Below the pieces are notes generated by a model that saw nothing but the letters and a program-made list of their open reading frames with translations, had not been told where the DNA came from and searched no databases. The position numbers were made by a program, and so were the translations under genes. Positions 43,409-51,743 of a stretch of 64,000 bases of DNA are shown here, piece by piece. The stretch's first letter is position 1. Every line of letters starts with the position of its first letter. This DNA comes from JAFANK01 sp036741695. GTDB lineage: Bacteria > Vulcanimicrobiota > Vulcanimicrobiia > Eremiobacterales > Eremiobacteraceae. Where the stretch lies: the NCBI GenBank assembly GCA_036741695.1, contig DAINRU010000007.1:17626-81625 (forward strand), in the 5' to 3' direction.

Positions 43409-44184
43409 AATGAAGCCCTGACGATCTTCATGACATCGTCGAAGAGACGGCCGTTGGTTGAGATGGCGTTGCCGCCATCGATCGTCCGGCGCCCCCGCCA
43501 ATCGGTGAAGGTGCCGCCGGACTCTTCGAGGATGGGTGCAAGGGCAGCGCAGTCCCAGATGCTCACGATGGGATCGAGCGCGACCTCTGCACGGCCAGTC
43601 GCGACGAGCAGGTGGGCGTAGCAATCGCCCCAGCCGCGGCGCGTACGTGCGGCGGCCTGGATGCGATCTGTAGCGGTGTCGAAGCCATGCGCGCGGGCAG
43701 CGTAGAAATCGCCGCATAGGACGAGGGCATCGCCGAGCGTGGCAACCGCAGAGGTGCGCGCCGGCACGCCGTCGCGCCGGCAGCCCAAACCGCGCGCCGC
43801 GGCAGTAGTCTCGCCGAGCGCGGGCAGGCGCATGACGCCTGCCACCGGTTCTCCATCGATCTCAACGCCGACGAGGGTGCCGAACAGCGGCACGCCGCGA
43901 ACGTACGAGAACGTGCCGTCGATGGGATCGAGGATCCAACGCCGGCCAGATGCGCCATGGTGGACGCCGAATTCCTCGCCGACGACGCCGTCATCCGGAT
44001 ATGTCTCGTGAATGCGCCGGCGCATGAGCTGCTCGGCTTCGCGGTCGGCGACGGTCACGATCGTGCCGTCGCCCTTGCGCTCGGCGCGGGGATGCTTGCC
44101 GAAATACGAGAGGGCGATCTCACCTGCGTCGCGGGCAAGCCTGTCGGCGAACGAGAGCAGCTCTTCGAGGCTCGGGGTAGTCAC
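43405..44184 (-). CDS. Inositol-monophosphatase-family phosphatase, HisN-like
   Basis: 259 residues, magnesium-dependent phosphatase. Seen: KGDGTIVTVADREAE, the metal motif GEEFGVHHG, WILDPIDGTFSYVRGVPLFGTLVGV, and the second metal motif SIWDCAALAPILEESGG. The FSYVRGVPLFGTL stretch resembles HisN-type histidinol-phosphate phosphatases more than SuhB, so histidine synthesis is a good guess; inositol phosphate or PAP hydrolysis is not excluded. GTG start at 44184. Coupled to the exporter gene downstream. Confidence 0.85.
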   Translation of the reverse strand: MTTPSLEELLSFADRLARDAGEIALSYFGKHPRAERKGDGTIVTVADREAEQLMRRRIHETYPDDGVVGEEFGVHHGASGRRWILDPIDGTFSYVRGVPLFGTLVGVEIDGEPVAGVMRLPALGETTAAARGLGCRRDGVPARTSAVATLGDALVLCGDFYAARAHGFDTATDRIQAAARTRRGWGDCYAHLLVATGRAEVALDPIVSIWDCAALAPILEESGGTFTDWRGRRTIDGGNAISTNGRLFDDVMKIVRASL

Positions 44185-44249
44185 GCGCTAGGGTGTCCGC
44201 GAAACCGAAGGGCCGACCCTCTAATGGTGCGCGGCCGCCGGCGGTGCCT

Positions 44250-45407
44250 TCACTTCACCCACTCCGGCCAGGGGACAGCGATCAGCAGTTGCGCGTTGGT
44301 CTGCGACTGCACACCGGGCTGATCGATCGGGCGCAGATACTCGATGACGAATCGAGAGTGCACGGTCGGCGCGAACACGCCGTAGACATCCCAATCGCGC
44401 GTGGCATAGGGATTGGCGGCAGCGTCATAGCGCACGCCGAGGTAGGAATGCGGCGTGGGATAGTATTTGAAGGTGACAAAGCCGGCGCTCGATGCCGCGG
44501 ATGTGCCCAAGCCGTCAGCATTGGTGTCATTGCCCCACAGCTGCTGCCCGACGAGCGAGAAGTGCCGATTCGACCAGCCGCCCTGGATGCCGTCGCGATA
44601 GTAGCGGTCTGAGAATGAAGCCCCGGGAGTGCCCGACTGGAAGTTGCGGGTGCCGGCCAAGCGCAAGGCGCCAAACTCGATATTGTCCGGCAGCGTGTAC
44701 GTCGCGGACGCGAAGATCTCCGGTATCGCGAAGAGCTGCGTGAGATTGCTCGGCGGCGTGGGCGCTCCATATGCGGCGCCTTCATACTCGGCGAAATCGA
44801 GCGATACCTCAGCATCGATCCGGTTATTGCGCTGTCCGAACATCCCGCCCCAACGCGGCGTCGTGAAGTTGGCGCTGTTGTGGCCGACGGTGTAGACGTA
44901 CGCCTCCTGGGGCGTAAACGTGTCCAGCCGCTGCGTCGCGTTTTGGATGAGTGGCAGATTGTATTCACCGAGGCGTTCGAAAACGCCGGTCGTGGCTGCG
45001 ACGTGTTGGACCCATGCGTAGTAGAGACTGCTCGGCGCGCCCTGACTGCCGAAGAAATAGCGGGCGTAGTACGAGAACGAGTCGCTCGGTCCGAAGTTGG
45101 CCGTCGAGATCAGTATCGCCAGCGCGTTGAAGCGACGCGACTGCGCCGGCGGCAGATCCTTCATGTACTCCTCTTGGAAGCGCAACACGAGCGGAAATTC
45201 TTTGTGGCGAGGCAGCTTGGGTATTTGGAAGCCGGCCTTGCGAAAGGCGTTGCCAAACGCATTGAGTTCGGGAACCGCCGTGTGGCATGTCTGACACGAG
45301 AAACCGTACCGCTCGGCGAAGATTGGTGTGGCTGCCGCTGGCTCAGGTCCGGACAGCAGCATAGCCAGCACCGAGAGCGCGACGAACGCCGTGGGGAGCG
45401 CCGGCAT
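44250..45407 (-). CDS. Cyc2-like fused monoheme cytochrome-porin
   Basis: About 385 residues. Seen: signal peptide (ending AAATP near residue 27), then one c-type heme motif CQTCH at residues 38-42 in ERYGFSCQTCHTAVPELNAFGNAFRKAG. The rest is long, rich in aromatic and alternating strands like a 16-strand outer-membrane barrel (FSYYARYFFGSQ, YAWVQHVAATTGVF, SATYTLPDNIEFGALRLAG, TFKYYPTPHSYLGVRYDAA). This heme-plus-barrel plan with FxExxG before the heme and LNxFGxxFR after it is that of Cyc2, the outer-membrane Fe(II) oxidase. ATG 45407 is chosen over TTG 45431. It follows a cupredoxin gene with near-overlap. Confidence 0.68.
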   Translation of the reverse strand: MPALPTAFVALSVLAMLLSGPEPAAATPIFAERYGFSCQTCHTAVPELNAFGNAFRKAGFQIPKLPRHKEFPLVLRFQEEYMKDLPPAQSRRFNALAILISTANFGPSDSFSYYARYFFGSQGAPSSLYYAWVQHVAATTGVFERLGEYNLPLIQNATQRLDTFTPQEAYVYTVGHNSANFTTPRWGGMFGQRNNRIDAEVSLDFAEYEGAAYGAPTPPSNLTQLFAIPEIFASATYTLPDNIEFGALRLAGTRNFQSGTPGASFSDRYYRDGIQGGWSNRHFSLVGQQLWGNDTNADGLGTSAASSAGFVTFKYYPTPHSYLGVRYDAAANPYATRDWDVYGVFAPTVHSRFVIEYLRPIDQPGVQSQTNAQLLIAVPWPEWVK

Positions 45408-45420
45408 CCTCGCGGTGAAC

Positions 45421-45894
45421 CTACTGAACAATGATCACGCCTCGCATGCCGCTCGTGTAATGGTAATAGCAGCCGAAGAGGTACTGTCCGACTGCCAACG
45501 TGGTGAACGTCCGCGAAAAACTTCCAGCGGTCAGCAAGCCGCTCGACCAGCCGGCCTGCGACACGTCTGTGCCGCTCGGCGTCAGCGCGCTGAACGGGAT
45601 CGGCGCGCCGCCCGGAAACGACGAACCTGGAATCCCTGTCGCCGTGTGATTGAAGCCGTCTTGATTGTGGAACTGGATGACCGTGCCGCTCGCGACCACG
45701 ACGAGCGCGGGGCTGAAACCACCGACCATGCCGTACGCGCTGGACATGTCAGGATAGTTGATCAGGCTGATCGCCACCGTCACCGCGGATGTCAGGTGCT
45801 GGTTCGCGCCGCTCGGCAGCGACTGCGCTCCGGGCGTGCAACCGGCCACGCTCAGGGCGACAGCCGCGATCGCCGACATGCCTTTGAAGCCCAT
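45421..45894 (-). CDS. Cupredoxin (plastocyanin/rusticyanin-like) lipoprotein
   Basis: 157 residues. Seen: signal with lipobox VAGC near residue 19, then a beta-barrel with type-1 copper ligands His83 (NHTAT), Cys142 (FGCYYH), His145 and Met150 (SGMRG). It would be anchored in a membrane facing the periplasm and carry single electrons. Its stop lies 13 bases before the Cyc2-like start, so the two are cotranscribed, as rusticyanin and Cyc2 are in Acidithiobacillus. Start is uncertain (ATG 45894 or 45879); neither has a good ribosome site. Confidence 0.8.
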   Translation of the reverse strand: MGFKGMSAIAAVALSVAGCTPGAQSLPSGANQHLTSAVTVAISLINYPDMSSAYGMVGGFSPALVVVASGTVIQFHNQDGFNHTATGIPGSSFPGGAPIPFSALTPSGTDVSQAGWSSGLLTAGSFSRTFTTLAVGQYLFGCYYHYTSGMRGVIIVQ

Positions 45895-45957
45895 GATCGG
45901 CACTGTAGCGAACAGCGCTGAAAGGCAAATGAAAAGCCGGCGGAGCAACCGACTGGC

Positions 45958-46479
45958 ATGAGCCCCAAACGCGCCACGGACCTCTACCCCTTCACACCCG
46001 ACGAACGAAAGAACCAGCTCCTTGCGAAGAGCGGCACGGCGCTGCTCATCGGTTTGTGTCTCGACCAGCAGGTGCGCACCGAGAAGGCGATGAGCGGTCC
46101 GTACGACCTGCGCGAGCGACTCGGGCATCTCGATGCCAGAAAGATCGCGGCCATGCGCCCGTCCTCGCTCGCCTCGGCATTTCGACGAACCCCTGCGCTG
46201 CACCGATATCCGGGGATGATGGCCAAGCGCGTGCGCGCGCTTTGCGCGATCATCGCGGGTGAATATCGCAACGATGGCGCGCGCGTGTGGAAAGATGTGA
46301 GGACGGCCAAGGAGCTCTACGACCGCTTCAGGGCGCTGCCCGGATTCGGCGAGGGCAAGGCCAAGACGGGCGTGCACATCCTCGCCAAGTTCGGCAAGGT
46401 GCGGCCCTCAGGTTGGCAGACCTACACGTGTGAAGAAGATCTTCCGTGGGAGTTCAAGGCAGGCGAGAAAGTTCGCTGA
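45958..46479 (+). CDS. HhH-GPD base-excision-repair-like protein
   Basis: 173 residues, similar to a short clade of endonuclease-III-fold proteins. Seen: ALLIGLCLDQQVRTEKAMSGPYDLRERLG at the N terminus, LASAFRRTPALHRYPGMMAKRVRALC, and the helix-hairpin-helix LPGFGEGKAKTGVHILAKFG. The usual catalytic Lys and the Fe-S cysteines of endonuclease III are not present. An Asp in VWKDVRTAKELYDR may be the catalytic acid. Function in DNA repair is likely but not proven. Divergent from the cupredoxin gene. Confidence 0.82.
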   Translation: MSPKRATDLYPFTPDERKNQLLAKSGTALLIGLCLDQQVRTEKAMSGPYDLRERLGHLDARKIAAMRPSSLASAFRRTPALHRYPGMMAKRVRALCAIIAGEYRNDGARVWKDVRTAKELYDRFRALPGFGEGKAKTGVHILAKFGKVRPSGWQTYTCEEDLPWEFKAGEKVR

Positions 46480-46504
46480 CGACGCTCTCGCGGTATCGAT
46501 CGTG

Positions 46505-47275
46505 CTAGAGAGCGCTGCATAGCTGTAGCAGCGCTTGGTTGACGATCGCAGGCTGCTCTATGCTCGGCAGATGACCGGCCTGCGGCACGCCGACGAACGT
46601 CGCAGCGGGGATCGCCCGCGCCATGGTCTGTGCTTCGGCCGGTGCGATGATCGGGTCGTCGAGCCCGTGGATCACGACGGTCGGAACCCTGATCGTCGCG
46701 AGCGACGTGGTTTCGTCGGGGCGCGAAGCCATGGCGTGTTGCGCCGCGATGACGCCGCGCGCCGTCGCCTCGCCGACCATGCCACGGACGGTCTCGACGA
46801 CGTCCGGCCGTTTTGCGAGCGTCACGGGCGAAAGTGCGCTGGGCGGCCACTCGTCGATGAGGAAGGCGCAGCCCTCGCGCTCGACCCGCTGCGCAAGCGC
46901 CAGCCGGTTGGCTTTGGCAGGCGCGGAGTCGGCCGCCGCTTTGGTGTTGACCAGCGCGAGTCCGCGGACGAAAGCCGGGGCGACTCGCAGCAACGCGAAG
47001 GCGAGATAGCCCCCCATCGAACACCCGGCGACGCAGGCTTGGTCTATGCCCCGCGATCGCGCTTCTTCATATATCATGGCTGCCAGCTCATCCAGGTCCG
47101 CAACCACCTGCGCCTGAGCGGACGCGCCAAAGCCGGGGAGGTCCGGTGCCACCCAAGCAGCAGAACCGCTCAGGGCCTGGATCTGAGGGGCCCACATTGC
47201 GGAGTTGAGCGGGAAGGCGTGCAGCAAGACGATGGCCGGTCCAGCCCCGCCAGAGCGAAATATGACGGGCGTCAT
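46505..47275 (-). CDS. Alpha/beta hydrolase
   Basis: 256 residues. Seen: oxyanion HAFPLNSAMWAPQ near residue 20, nucleophile Ser in AGCSMGGYLAF near 85, Asp in HGLDDPII and His in QAGHLPSIEQP. The organisation matches 3-oxoadipate enol-lactonase/haloperoxidase-like hydrolases; substrate unknown. No neighbouring catabolic genes to guide further. ATG at 47275. Confidence 0.88.
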   Translation of the reverse strand: MTPVIFRSGGAGPAIVLLHAFPLNSAMWAPQIQALSGSAAWVAPDLPGFGASAQAQVVADLDELAAMIYEEARSRGIDQACVAGCSMGGYLAFALLRVAPAFVRGLALVNTKAAADSAPAKANRLALAQRVEREGCAFLIDEWPPSALSPVTLAKRPDVVETVRGMVGEATARGVIAAQHAMASRPDETTSLATIRVPTVVIHGLDDPIIAPAEAQTMARAIPAATFVGVPQAGHLPSIEQPAIVNQALLQLCSAL

Positions 47276-47321
47276 ACCCGATCGGTCCAGCCGGACGCTC
47301 TCACGCAGGAATCCCCTTTGA

Positions 47322-47480
47322 TTAGTCGACCCGCTGAAATGTTACACCGCCGCACGCGCACGATTCGATTTCGAACGACAAAGCATACTCGACCGTCTCC
47401 GTGCCGCAGGACAGACATCGGTACGTGCCGGGTCCGGCAAGCTGGCCGACGGTGAACGTCGTCTCATCCACTCGGTCCAC
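47322..47480 (-). CDS. Small zinc-ribbon protein, 52 residues
   Basis: Short gene. Seen: ETTFTVGQLAGPGTYRCLSCGTETVEYALSF then ESCACGGVTFQRVD, giving C-x2-C and C-x-C knuckles of a zinc ribbon in a compact beta fold. Similar mini zinc ribbons occur widely as hypothetical proteins. Starts are GTG 47480 or 47471; a Shine-Dalgarno-like GGGAAA precedes the first. It is divergent from the cysteine-containing protein at 47509. Confidence 0.55.
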   Translation of the reverse strand: MDRVDETTFTVGQLAGPGTYRCLSCGTETVEYALSFEIESCACGGVTFQRVD

Positions 47481-47508
47481 TTTCCCATCCGCGACACAAA
47501 ATCACTGC

Positions 47509-47877
47509 ATGCCAAGTCGTATGGGCATGCAAGACTCAATCGAGGCCTTCCTGGAGAAACTCCTCAGCGGACCGGTAGAAGCGAACGCCGACGCCTGGAA
47601 CCGTTTTGGCGAACACGCAGAGACCGGCATCCGCTGCCCGCTCTTCAAAACCGACAAGATGTGCCAGGCGTGCTGCGAGCACTTCACCCGCGATCTCTTC
47701 GACGGCGCACGCATCGAGTCTGCATTCGACGACGCGTACACGCGGTTCCGTCTGACTGCCCGGCGCGAGGTCAGCCGTCCGGTGTTCCGCCACCTGGCCT
47801 CCTATGCGTGCCGCCGCTGCCCGAACAACCCGATGCGCGAAGTGCCAGCCACAGAAGTTGACGCCGACGCCGAGTAA
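47509..47877 (+). CDS. Small Cys-rich protein of unknown function
   Basis: 122 residues. Seen: an N-terminal helical part (QDSIEAFLEKLLSGPVEANADAWNRFG), then RCPLFKTDKMCQACCEHFTRDLF and, near the end, YACRRCPNNP. The five or six cysteines in two clusters could bind a metal or Fe-S cluster. Several ATGs (47509, 47521, 47527) compete and none has a good ribosome site. A terminator hairpin follows. Function unknown. Confidence 0.68.
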   Translation: MPSRMGMQDSIEAFLEKLLSGPVEANADAWNRFGEHAETGIRCPLFKTDKMCQACCEHFTRDLFDGARIESAFDDAYTRFRLTARREVSRPVFRHLASYACRRCPNNPMREVPATEVDADAE

Positions 47878-47905
47878 AGCGGCACCGCTGCGACCTTACG
47901 ATTTC

Positions 47906-47934
47906 GAGGGCGGCTGAAGAGGCCGCCCTTCTTG
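47906..47934 (+). terminator. Rho-independent terminator
   Basis: AGGGCGGC (47907-47914) pairs with GCCGCCCT (47922-47929), followed by TCTT. It lies between convergent genes. Confidence 0.7.
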
Positions 47935-47950
47935 CGTCGTGTCGACGACC

Positions 47951-48394
47951 TCACCCCAAGCTCTTCCGGAACGAGACCATCCTATCAACTTCGGCGTAGC
48001 CGAGCCGAGCGTGCGCTCGCTGACTATCGATGTTGTCGAGGAGCGCATCCGACGCCATCTCGGTGCAGCCGCGCGAACGAGCCCACTCCTCGGCGCTGGC
48101 GACGAGTGCGCGGCCGATCCCCTTGCCGCGAGACGCCGGCTCCACGAACCATCCTTCGATATATCCGACCGGACTTGAATCACAACCGTCAGCGACGTCC
48201 CTAAGGCCCACCTCGACAAACCCGATGAGGTCTCCGTCGTCAGATTCGGCGACGAAGACTGAGAACCGCCGAGCCTGGGAGAGCACCTGCGCGCCGTCGG
48301 CGTCATTGTCGGCCGGCGTGAGGTCGGGCCAGAGCTGCACCCGCATGCGCTTCCATGTGTCGAGATCGGCTGGGACAAGCGGCCTGATCGTCAT
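47951..48394 (-). CDS. Aminoglycoside 6'-N-acetyltransferase-like GNAT protein, AAC(6') type
   Basis: 147 residues. Seen: MTIRPLVPADLDTWKRMRVQLWPD at the start, VGYIEGWFVEPASRGKGIGRALV for acetyl-CoA binding near residue 85, and CTEMASDALLDNIDSQRAHARLGYAEVDRMVSFRK. This is the AAC(6') signature, also found in chromosomal AAC(6')-I enzymes of Acinetobacter and Salmonella. It would acetylate the 6' amino group of kanamycin- or tobramycin-type drugs; a native metabolite is equally possible. Conserved motifs are all intact. No mobile element or integron nearby, so it looks like a resident gene. Confidence 0.86.
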   Translation of the reverse strand: MTIRPLVPADLDTWKRMRVQLWPDLTPADNDADGAQVLSQARRFSVFVAESDDGDLIGFVEVGLRDVADGCDSSPVGYIEGWFVEPASRGKGIGRALVASAEEWARSRGCTEMASDALLDNIDSQRAHARLGYAEVDRMVSFRKSLG

Positions 48395-48464
48395 CGTTCA
48401 GGCGCGGTTCGCCGCCGCGTCGAGGACTGACCTCCGGTGCTGTCGCTCTTGCGGGAGTGTGGAT

Positions 48465-48836
48465 CTACAGGTTCTGGAACGGACTGCTGGTCGCCAGCGC
48501 CATCGCAGCGACGATTTCGTTGTCAGCCTGTTGCAGGTACCCGATGGCTCCGTTGCGGTGGCCGCCGTAGTCGCCGGGGTCGCCTTCGAGCATGTCGATG
48601 AGCCGTTCAAGACGGCGGTGGATGTGCTCCAAGTCCGACGGTTGCGTCGGCCTCTGCCCGCGGAGATGCCCGTGCAAGGAGGGGTTGGGCGAACCAGGCC
48701 GCGGTGAGCGGCCGGGATAGGGCGTTGCCGAGACCGGCGTGGCGTCCGGCGTAGGCGTCGCCGCAATAGCGGCTCCCGCCGCGGCGATCGTCGCTGCGAT
48801 GCTTGAGGTTGCGGTGAGGAAGTGTTTGCGATCCAT
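48465..48836 (-). CDS. Small secreted protein downstream of the DUF1501/DUF1800 pair
   Basis: 123 residues. Seen: signal sequence MDRKHFLTATSSIAATIAAAGAAIAA, a Thr/Pro/Ser linker, then a helical C-terminal region (LEHIHRRLERLIDMLEGDPGDYGGHRNGAIGYLQQADNEI). No cysteines. It lies 34 bases after the DUF1501 stop on the same strand, so it is probably the third gene of that operon. Function unknown. Confidence 0.65.
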   Translation of the reverse strand: MDRKHFLTATSSIAATIAAAGAAIAATPTPDATPVSATPYPGRSPRPGSPNPSLHGHLRGQRPTQPSDLEHIHRRLERLIDMLEGDPGDYGGHRNGAIGYLQQADNEIVAAMALATSSPFQNL

Positions 48837-48870
48837 CGGTGATCTGGTCTTTCTGGTCCCCCCGCAGGCG

Positions 48871-50094
48871 TTAGACGAAGGTGAGGGTCTCGAAGGATCC
48901 GCCGAGCACCGGCGCCGGCGCCACACCGAGCCAGCTCTGCAGCACCGTGGCGTACACCGAGCGGAAGTCCGTATGCCATTTGAGGTTGCCGAAATCGAGA
49001 TCGGTGAGACTGGGATGGTCGCCATAGATGCCGCCGCGCACGCCGCCGCCGATGACGAACATCGGCGCTGCGGTGCCGTGGTCGGTGCCGCGATTGGCGT
49101 TCTCTTCGACCCGCCGGCCGAACTCGGAGAAGGTCATGGTCATGACCTCACCGTCGAGGCGATGTGCGGTGAGGTCGTCGTAAAAGGCCTTCATCCCATC
49201 GCTGAACTGCTGCAGCAGTCGGTCCTGAGTGCCGCGCTGGGCCGCATGGGTATCGAACGAGCCGAGGCTGATGTAGATGACCTTGGTTCCCACACCAGAT
49301 CCGATGACGGCGGCCGCCAGGTTGAGCCCCTGGGCGAACGGCGTCTTGGGATAGTCTATCGCGGGCTTGTAGCCCGCGACCAGATGCGGCAGCTCGGTCG
49401 AGCTCGCATTGGCGTCGTGCTCGATCTCCTGCACGAGCTGCAGGTAGGGGCTCTGGAACGGATACTGGTTACCGCTGCCGTTGAGGATCTGGTCGGCGTG
49501 CGATTGCTCGTCGCGTGAACCGCGGAAACCGCCGACGCGGAAGCCTTCGACGGTCGGCACATCGGTGTTCTCAGACACGAGCACCTTCGGAAGGATCGGG
49601 CCGATGGCGAGTCCCTTGAACAGGTTGCTCTTGGGCAGTCCCGCGCTATCGAGATAGCGGCCCGCCCAGCCGGTGTCGATGATCTCTTCTGGTGCCGCTG
49701 TCTGCCAGATCTCGGTCGAGCGGAAGTGCGATAGGTTCGGGTTGGGATAATGCACGCCTTGCAGTATCGCCACGCGCTGCTGATCGTATAAGGACTTGAG
49801 GCCCGCCAGGTTGGGGTTCAGTCCGATGCCGCTGTCGATGCGCAACACTTCGCCCGCGGGGACGTTGATGGTGGGCCGCACGCGATAATAACTCGGATCG
49901 CCGTACGGCACAAGCGTGTTGAGACCGTCATTGCCACCCTGCAGGTTGACCACGACGAGCGTGCGACCGCCGATCGACCCGGGAGCGCTGATGGCGCTCG
50001 CCGCGCGTGCCGCTCGACCGAAGATGGTGTCGATCGCGAGGAATCCCGCAAACGCGCCCACGCTTTGTTGGATGAACTGCCTGCGATTTGCCAT
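48871..50094 (-). CDS. DUF1501 protein (sulfatase-fold, Tat-type leader)
   Basis: 407 residues. Seen: leader NRRQFIQQSVGAFAG with the RR pair of a Tat signal, then TLVVVNLQGGNDGLNTLVPYGDPSYYRVRP at the start of the mature domain, GLNPNLAGLKSLYDQQRVAILQGVHYPNPNLSHFRS, and TMTFSEFGRRVEENANRGTDHGTAAPMFVIGGGVRGG. These are standard DUF1501 blocks, related to alkaline-phosphatase-fold sulfatases. It is encoded directly after a DUF1800 gene, the usual pairing. The pair's substrate is not known. Confidence 0.9.
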   Translation of the reverse strand: MANRRQFIQQSVGAFAGFLAIDTIFGRAARAASAISAPGSIGGRTLVVVNLQGGNDGLNTLVPYGDPSYYRVRPTINVPAGEVLRIDSGIGLNPNLAGLKSLYDQQRVAILQGVHYPNPNLSHFRSTEIWQTAAPEEIIDTGWAGRYLDSAGLPKSNLFKGLAIGPILPKVLVSENTDVPTVEGFRVGGFRGSRDEQSHADQILNGSGNQYPFQSPYLQLVQEIEHDANASSTELPHLVAGYKPAIDYPKTPFAQGLNLAAAVIGSGVGTKVIYISLGSFDTHAAQRGTQDRLLQQFSDGMKAFYDDLTAHRLDGEVMTMTFSEFGRRVEENANRGTDHGTAAPMFVIGGGVRGGIYGDHPSLTDLDFGNLKWHTDFRSVYATVLQSWLGVAPAPVLGGSFETLTFV

Positions 50095-50114
50095 AGTCGT
50101 CGCTCTCCGTCCCT

Positions 50115-51632
50115 TCAGGCCAGCTGATACGTCGGCAGGGCCATGGCGAGACTGACGCCGCCACGGACCTTTTCGTCGAGGTTCTCGGTCGACAACGCCA
50201 CCCGGTTGCCGACGCCGTCGGTGCTCATGTAGTTGAGGATATCTTGCGCCTGCGCCGACGTGGCGTCGTCTTGCACGACCATGTCGAGCAGCCGTTCGGT
50301 CACAGCGATCGGATCACTGATAGCGGCTCCTGTGACCCACGATGCAGGTGGTGAGATGTGGCCGGCAGGCGAGTTGTAGATCTGCGGGTCCATGCCCGGC
50401 GGCACGGACTGATCGGGCGTGCTCATCGCCATGGCCATGGCCGGCTGCGCGGCCGGTTTGAACATAACGAGCTGGTGGAGGTAGCTCAAGCGTGCCATGT
50501 AGGTCCCGGTGTTGAGCCACAGCCTGCCACCCGGCCAGCCGGCCACGTTGGGCGGCTGCATCGGGATCTGCCCCATCGCCACGAGCGAGCCAAGCGTGCG
50601 CGCGCCGACCTCGTTCGCGCCCAGCGTCTTCATCGCGCCGGTCGTCACTTCAAGCGGGCTCTTCACGAGCGCCCGGTACGCGCGGTCGGAATAGAACACG
50701 TTCGACCGCAAGATGACGCCCATGAGCCTGGCCACGTCGTAGCCGCTCGCGCTGAACTTCGCCGCGACGGCGTCGATGAGCGCGGGCTCCGGATCGTCGT
50801 AGACGAAGGCGCGCAGGAACTTGCGGGCCATGAAACGCGCGGTTGTGGGCTGCTGCATGATGATGTCGACGATATTGTCGCCGTCGAAGTTGCCGGTCTG
50901 TCCCAAGAACGTCTTCGTGCCGTCATCGTGCTGGCGCGGATTGAACACGTACTGCCCGCTCTGGCGGTCGACCGTATTGCCGGTGAACGCGCGCGCGCTC
51001 TGGCGCACGTCCTCTTCGCTGTAGGTGCCCACGCCCATGGTGAAGAGCTCCATGAGCTCACGTGCATAGTTCTCATTGGGGTGCTGCGCACGGTTGACGA
51101 TGCCGTCGAGATAGTGGAGCATCGCCGGATCGCGCGAGACCTCGTGCGTCAACTGCGCGAAGTTGCCGAGGGCGTAGCGGCGGAAGAGCGCGTACTGTCC
51201 GACCATCATCTCGGGCGTGATGCCTTTTTGCCCGATGCCGCTTGTGAAGTGATTGCTCCAAAAATAGACCATCCGCTCCTGCAGCGGGTTTGGGGTGAGC
51301 AGGCAGCGGTTGAGCCACCACAGCTGGGTGAGCATGATCGCGTTGCGGCGCTGCAGCTTGTCGGCGGCAGGGCCGTTGTCGTAGCTGATGTCGCCCTGTG
51401 GCGCTTGCGGAAGCGGATCGGCCCCGAAATGGATGAGCCTGGTCACGCTCGCCTGCATGCCGGCGCCCGATACGGCCGCGATCTCCTGCGGCGATCCGCC
51501 AAAGCCGGCGCGGCGCAACAGATGAGCGGCGAGCCGCGCATTCCACGGCCCGCGATACTCGAGCATGGCGGTGGAAAGGTCAAGCTCACCTGGAGGACGG
51601 TATTCGGCCGGCGGTTGTATGGGTGCGCTCAT
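50115..51632 (-). CDS. DUF1800 protein
   Basis: 505 residues. Seen: HLLRRAGFGGSPQEI near residue 40, MVYFWSNHFTSG near 120, DPAMLHYLDGIVNRAQHPNENYARELMELFTMGVG near 175, ARAFTGNTVDRQSGQYVFNP, and PPNVAGWPGGRLWLNTGTYMARL. These are the conserved DUF1800 blocks. No signal peptide is seen, while its DUF1501 partner has a Tat leader, so the two may be exported together. First gene of a three-gene operon, 20 bases before the DUF1501 start. Confidence 0.9.
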   Translation of the reverse strand: MSAPIQPPAEYRPPGELDLSTAMLEYRGPWNARLAAHLLRRAGFGGSPQEIAAVSGAGMQASVTRLIHFGADPLPQAPQGDISYDNGPAADKLQRRNAIMLTQLWWLNRCLLTPNPLQERMVYFWSNHFTSGIGQKGITPEMMVGQYALFRRYALGNFAQLTHEVSRDPAMLHYLDGIVNRAQHPNENYARELMELFTMGVGTYSEEDVRQSARAFTGNTVDRQSGQYVFNPRQHDDGTKTFLGQTGNFDGDNIVDIIMQQPTTARFMARKFLRAFVYDDPEPALIDAVAAKFSASGYDVARLMGVILRSNVFYSDRAYRALVKSPLEVTTGAMKTLGANEVGARTLGSLVAMGQIPMQPPNVAGWPGGRLWLNTGTYMARLSYLHQLVMFKPAAQPAMAMAMSTPDQSVPPGMDPQIYNSPAGHISPPASWVTGAAISDPIAVTERLLDMVVQDDATSAQAQDILNYMSTDGVGNRVALSTENLDEKVRGGVSLAMALPTYQLA

Positions 51633-51743
51633 TGCCTACCTTCGTGCGGTCCCTTGCCATTGTATCGTCAAACCGGTGAGAGCGGCTTGAGACCGGTATG
51701 AGACTTGCATGAGAAACGTATTCCATCGCCCAAACGTCGCGCC

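Noticed and set aside
47342..47539. 65-codon minus-strand frame
   Set aside because: It overlaps the zinc-ribbon gene in another frame; the latter has ordered Cys knuckles, this one only an Arg/Ser-rich composition.
50358..51701. 447-codon plus-strand frame opposite the DUF1800 gene
   Set aside because: DUF1800 conserved blocks are clear on the other strand; this frame is its shadow.
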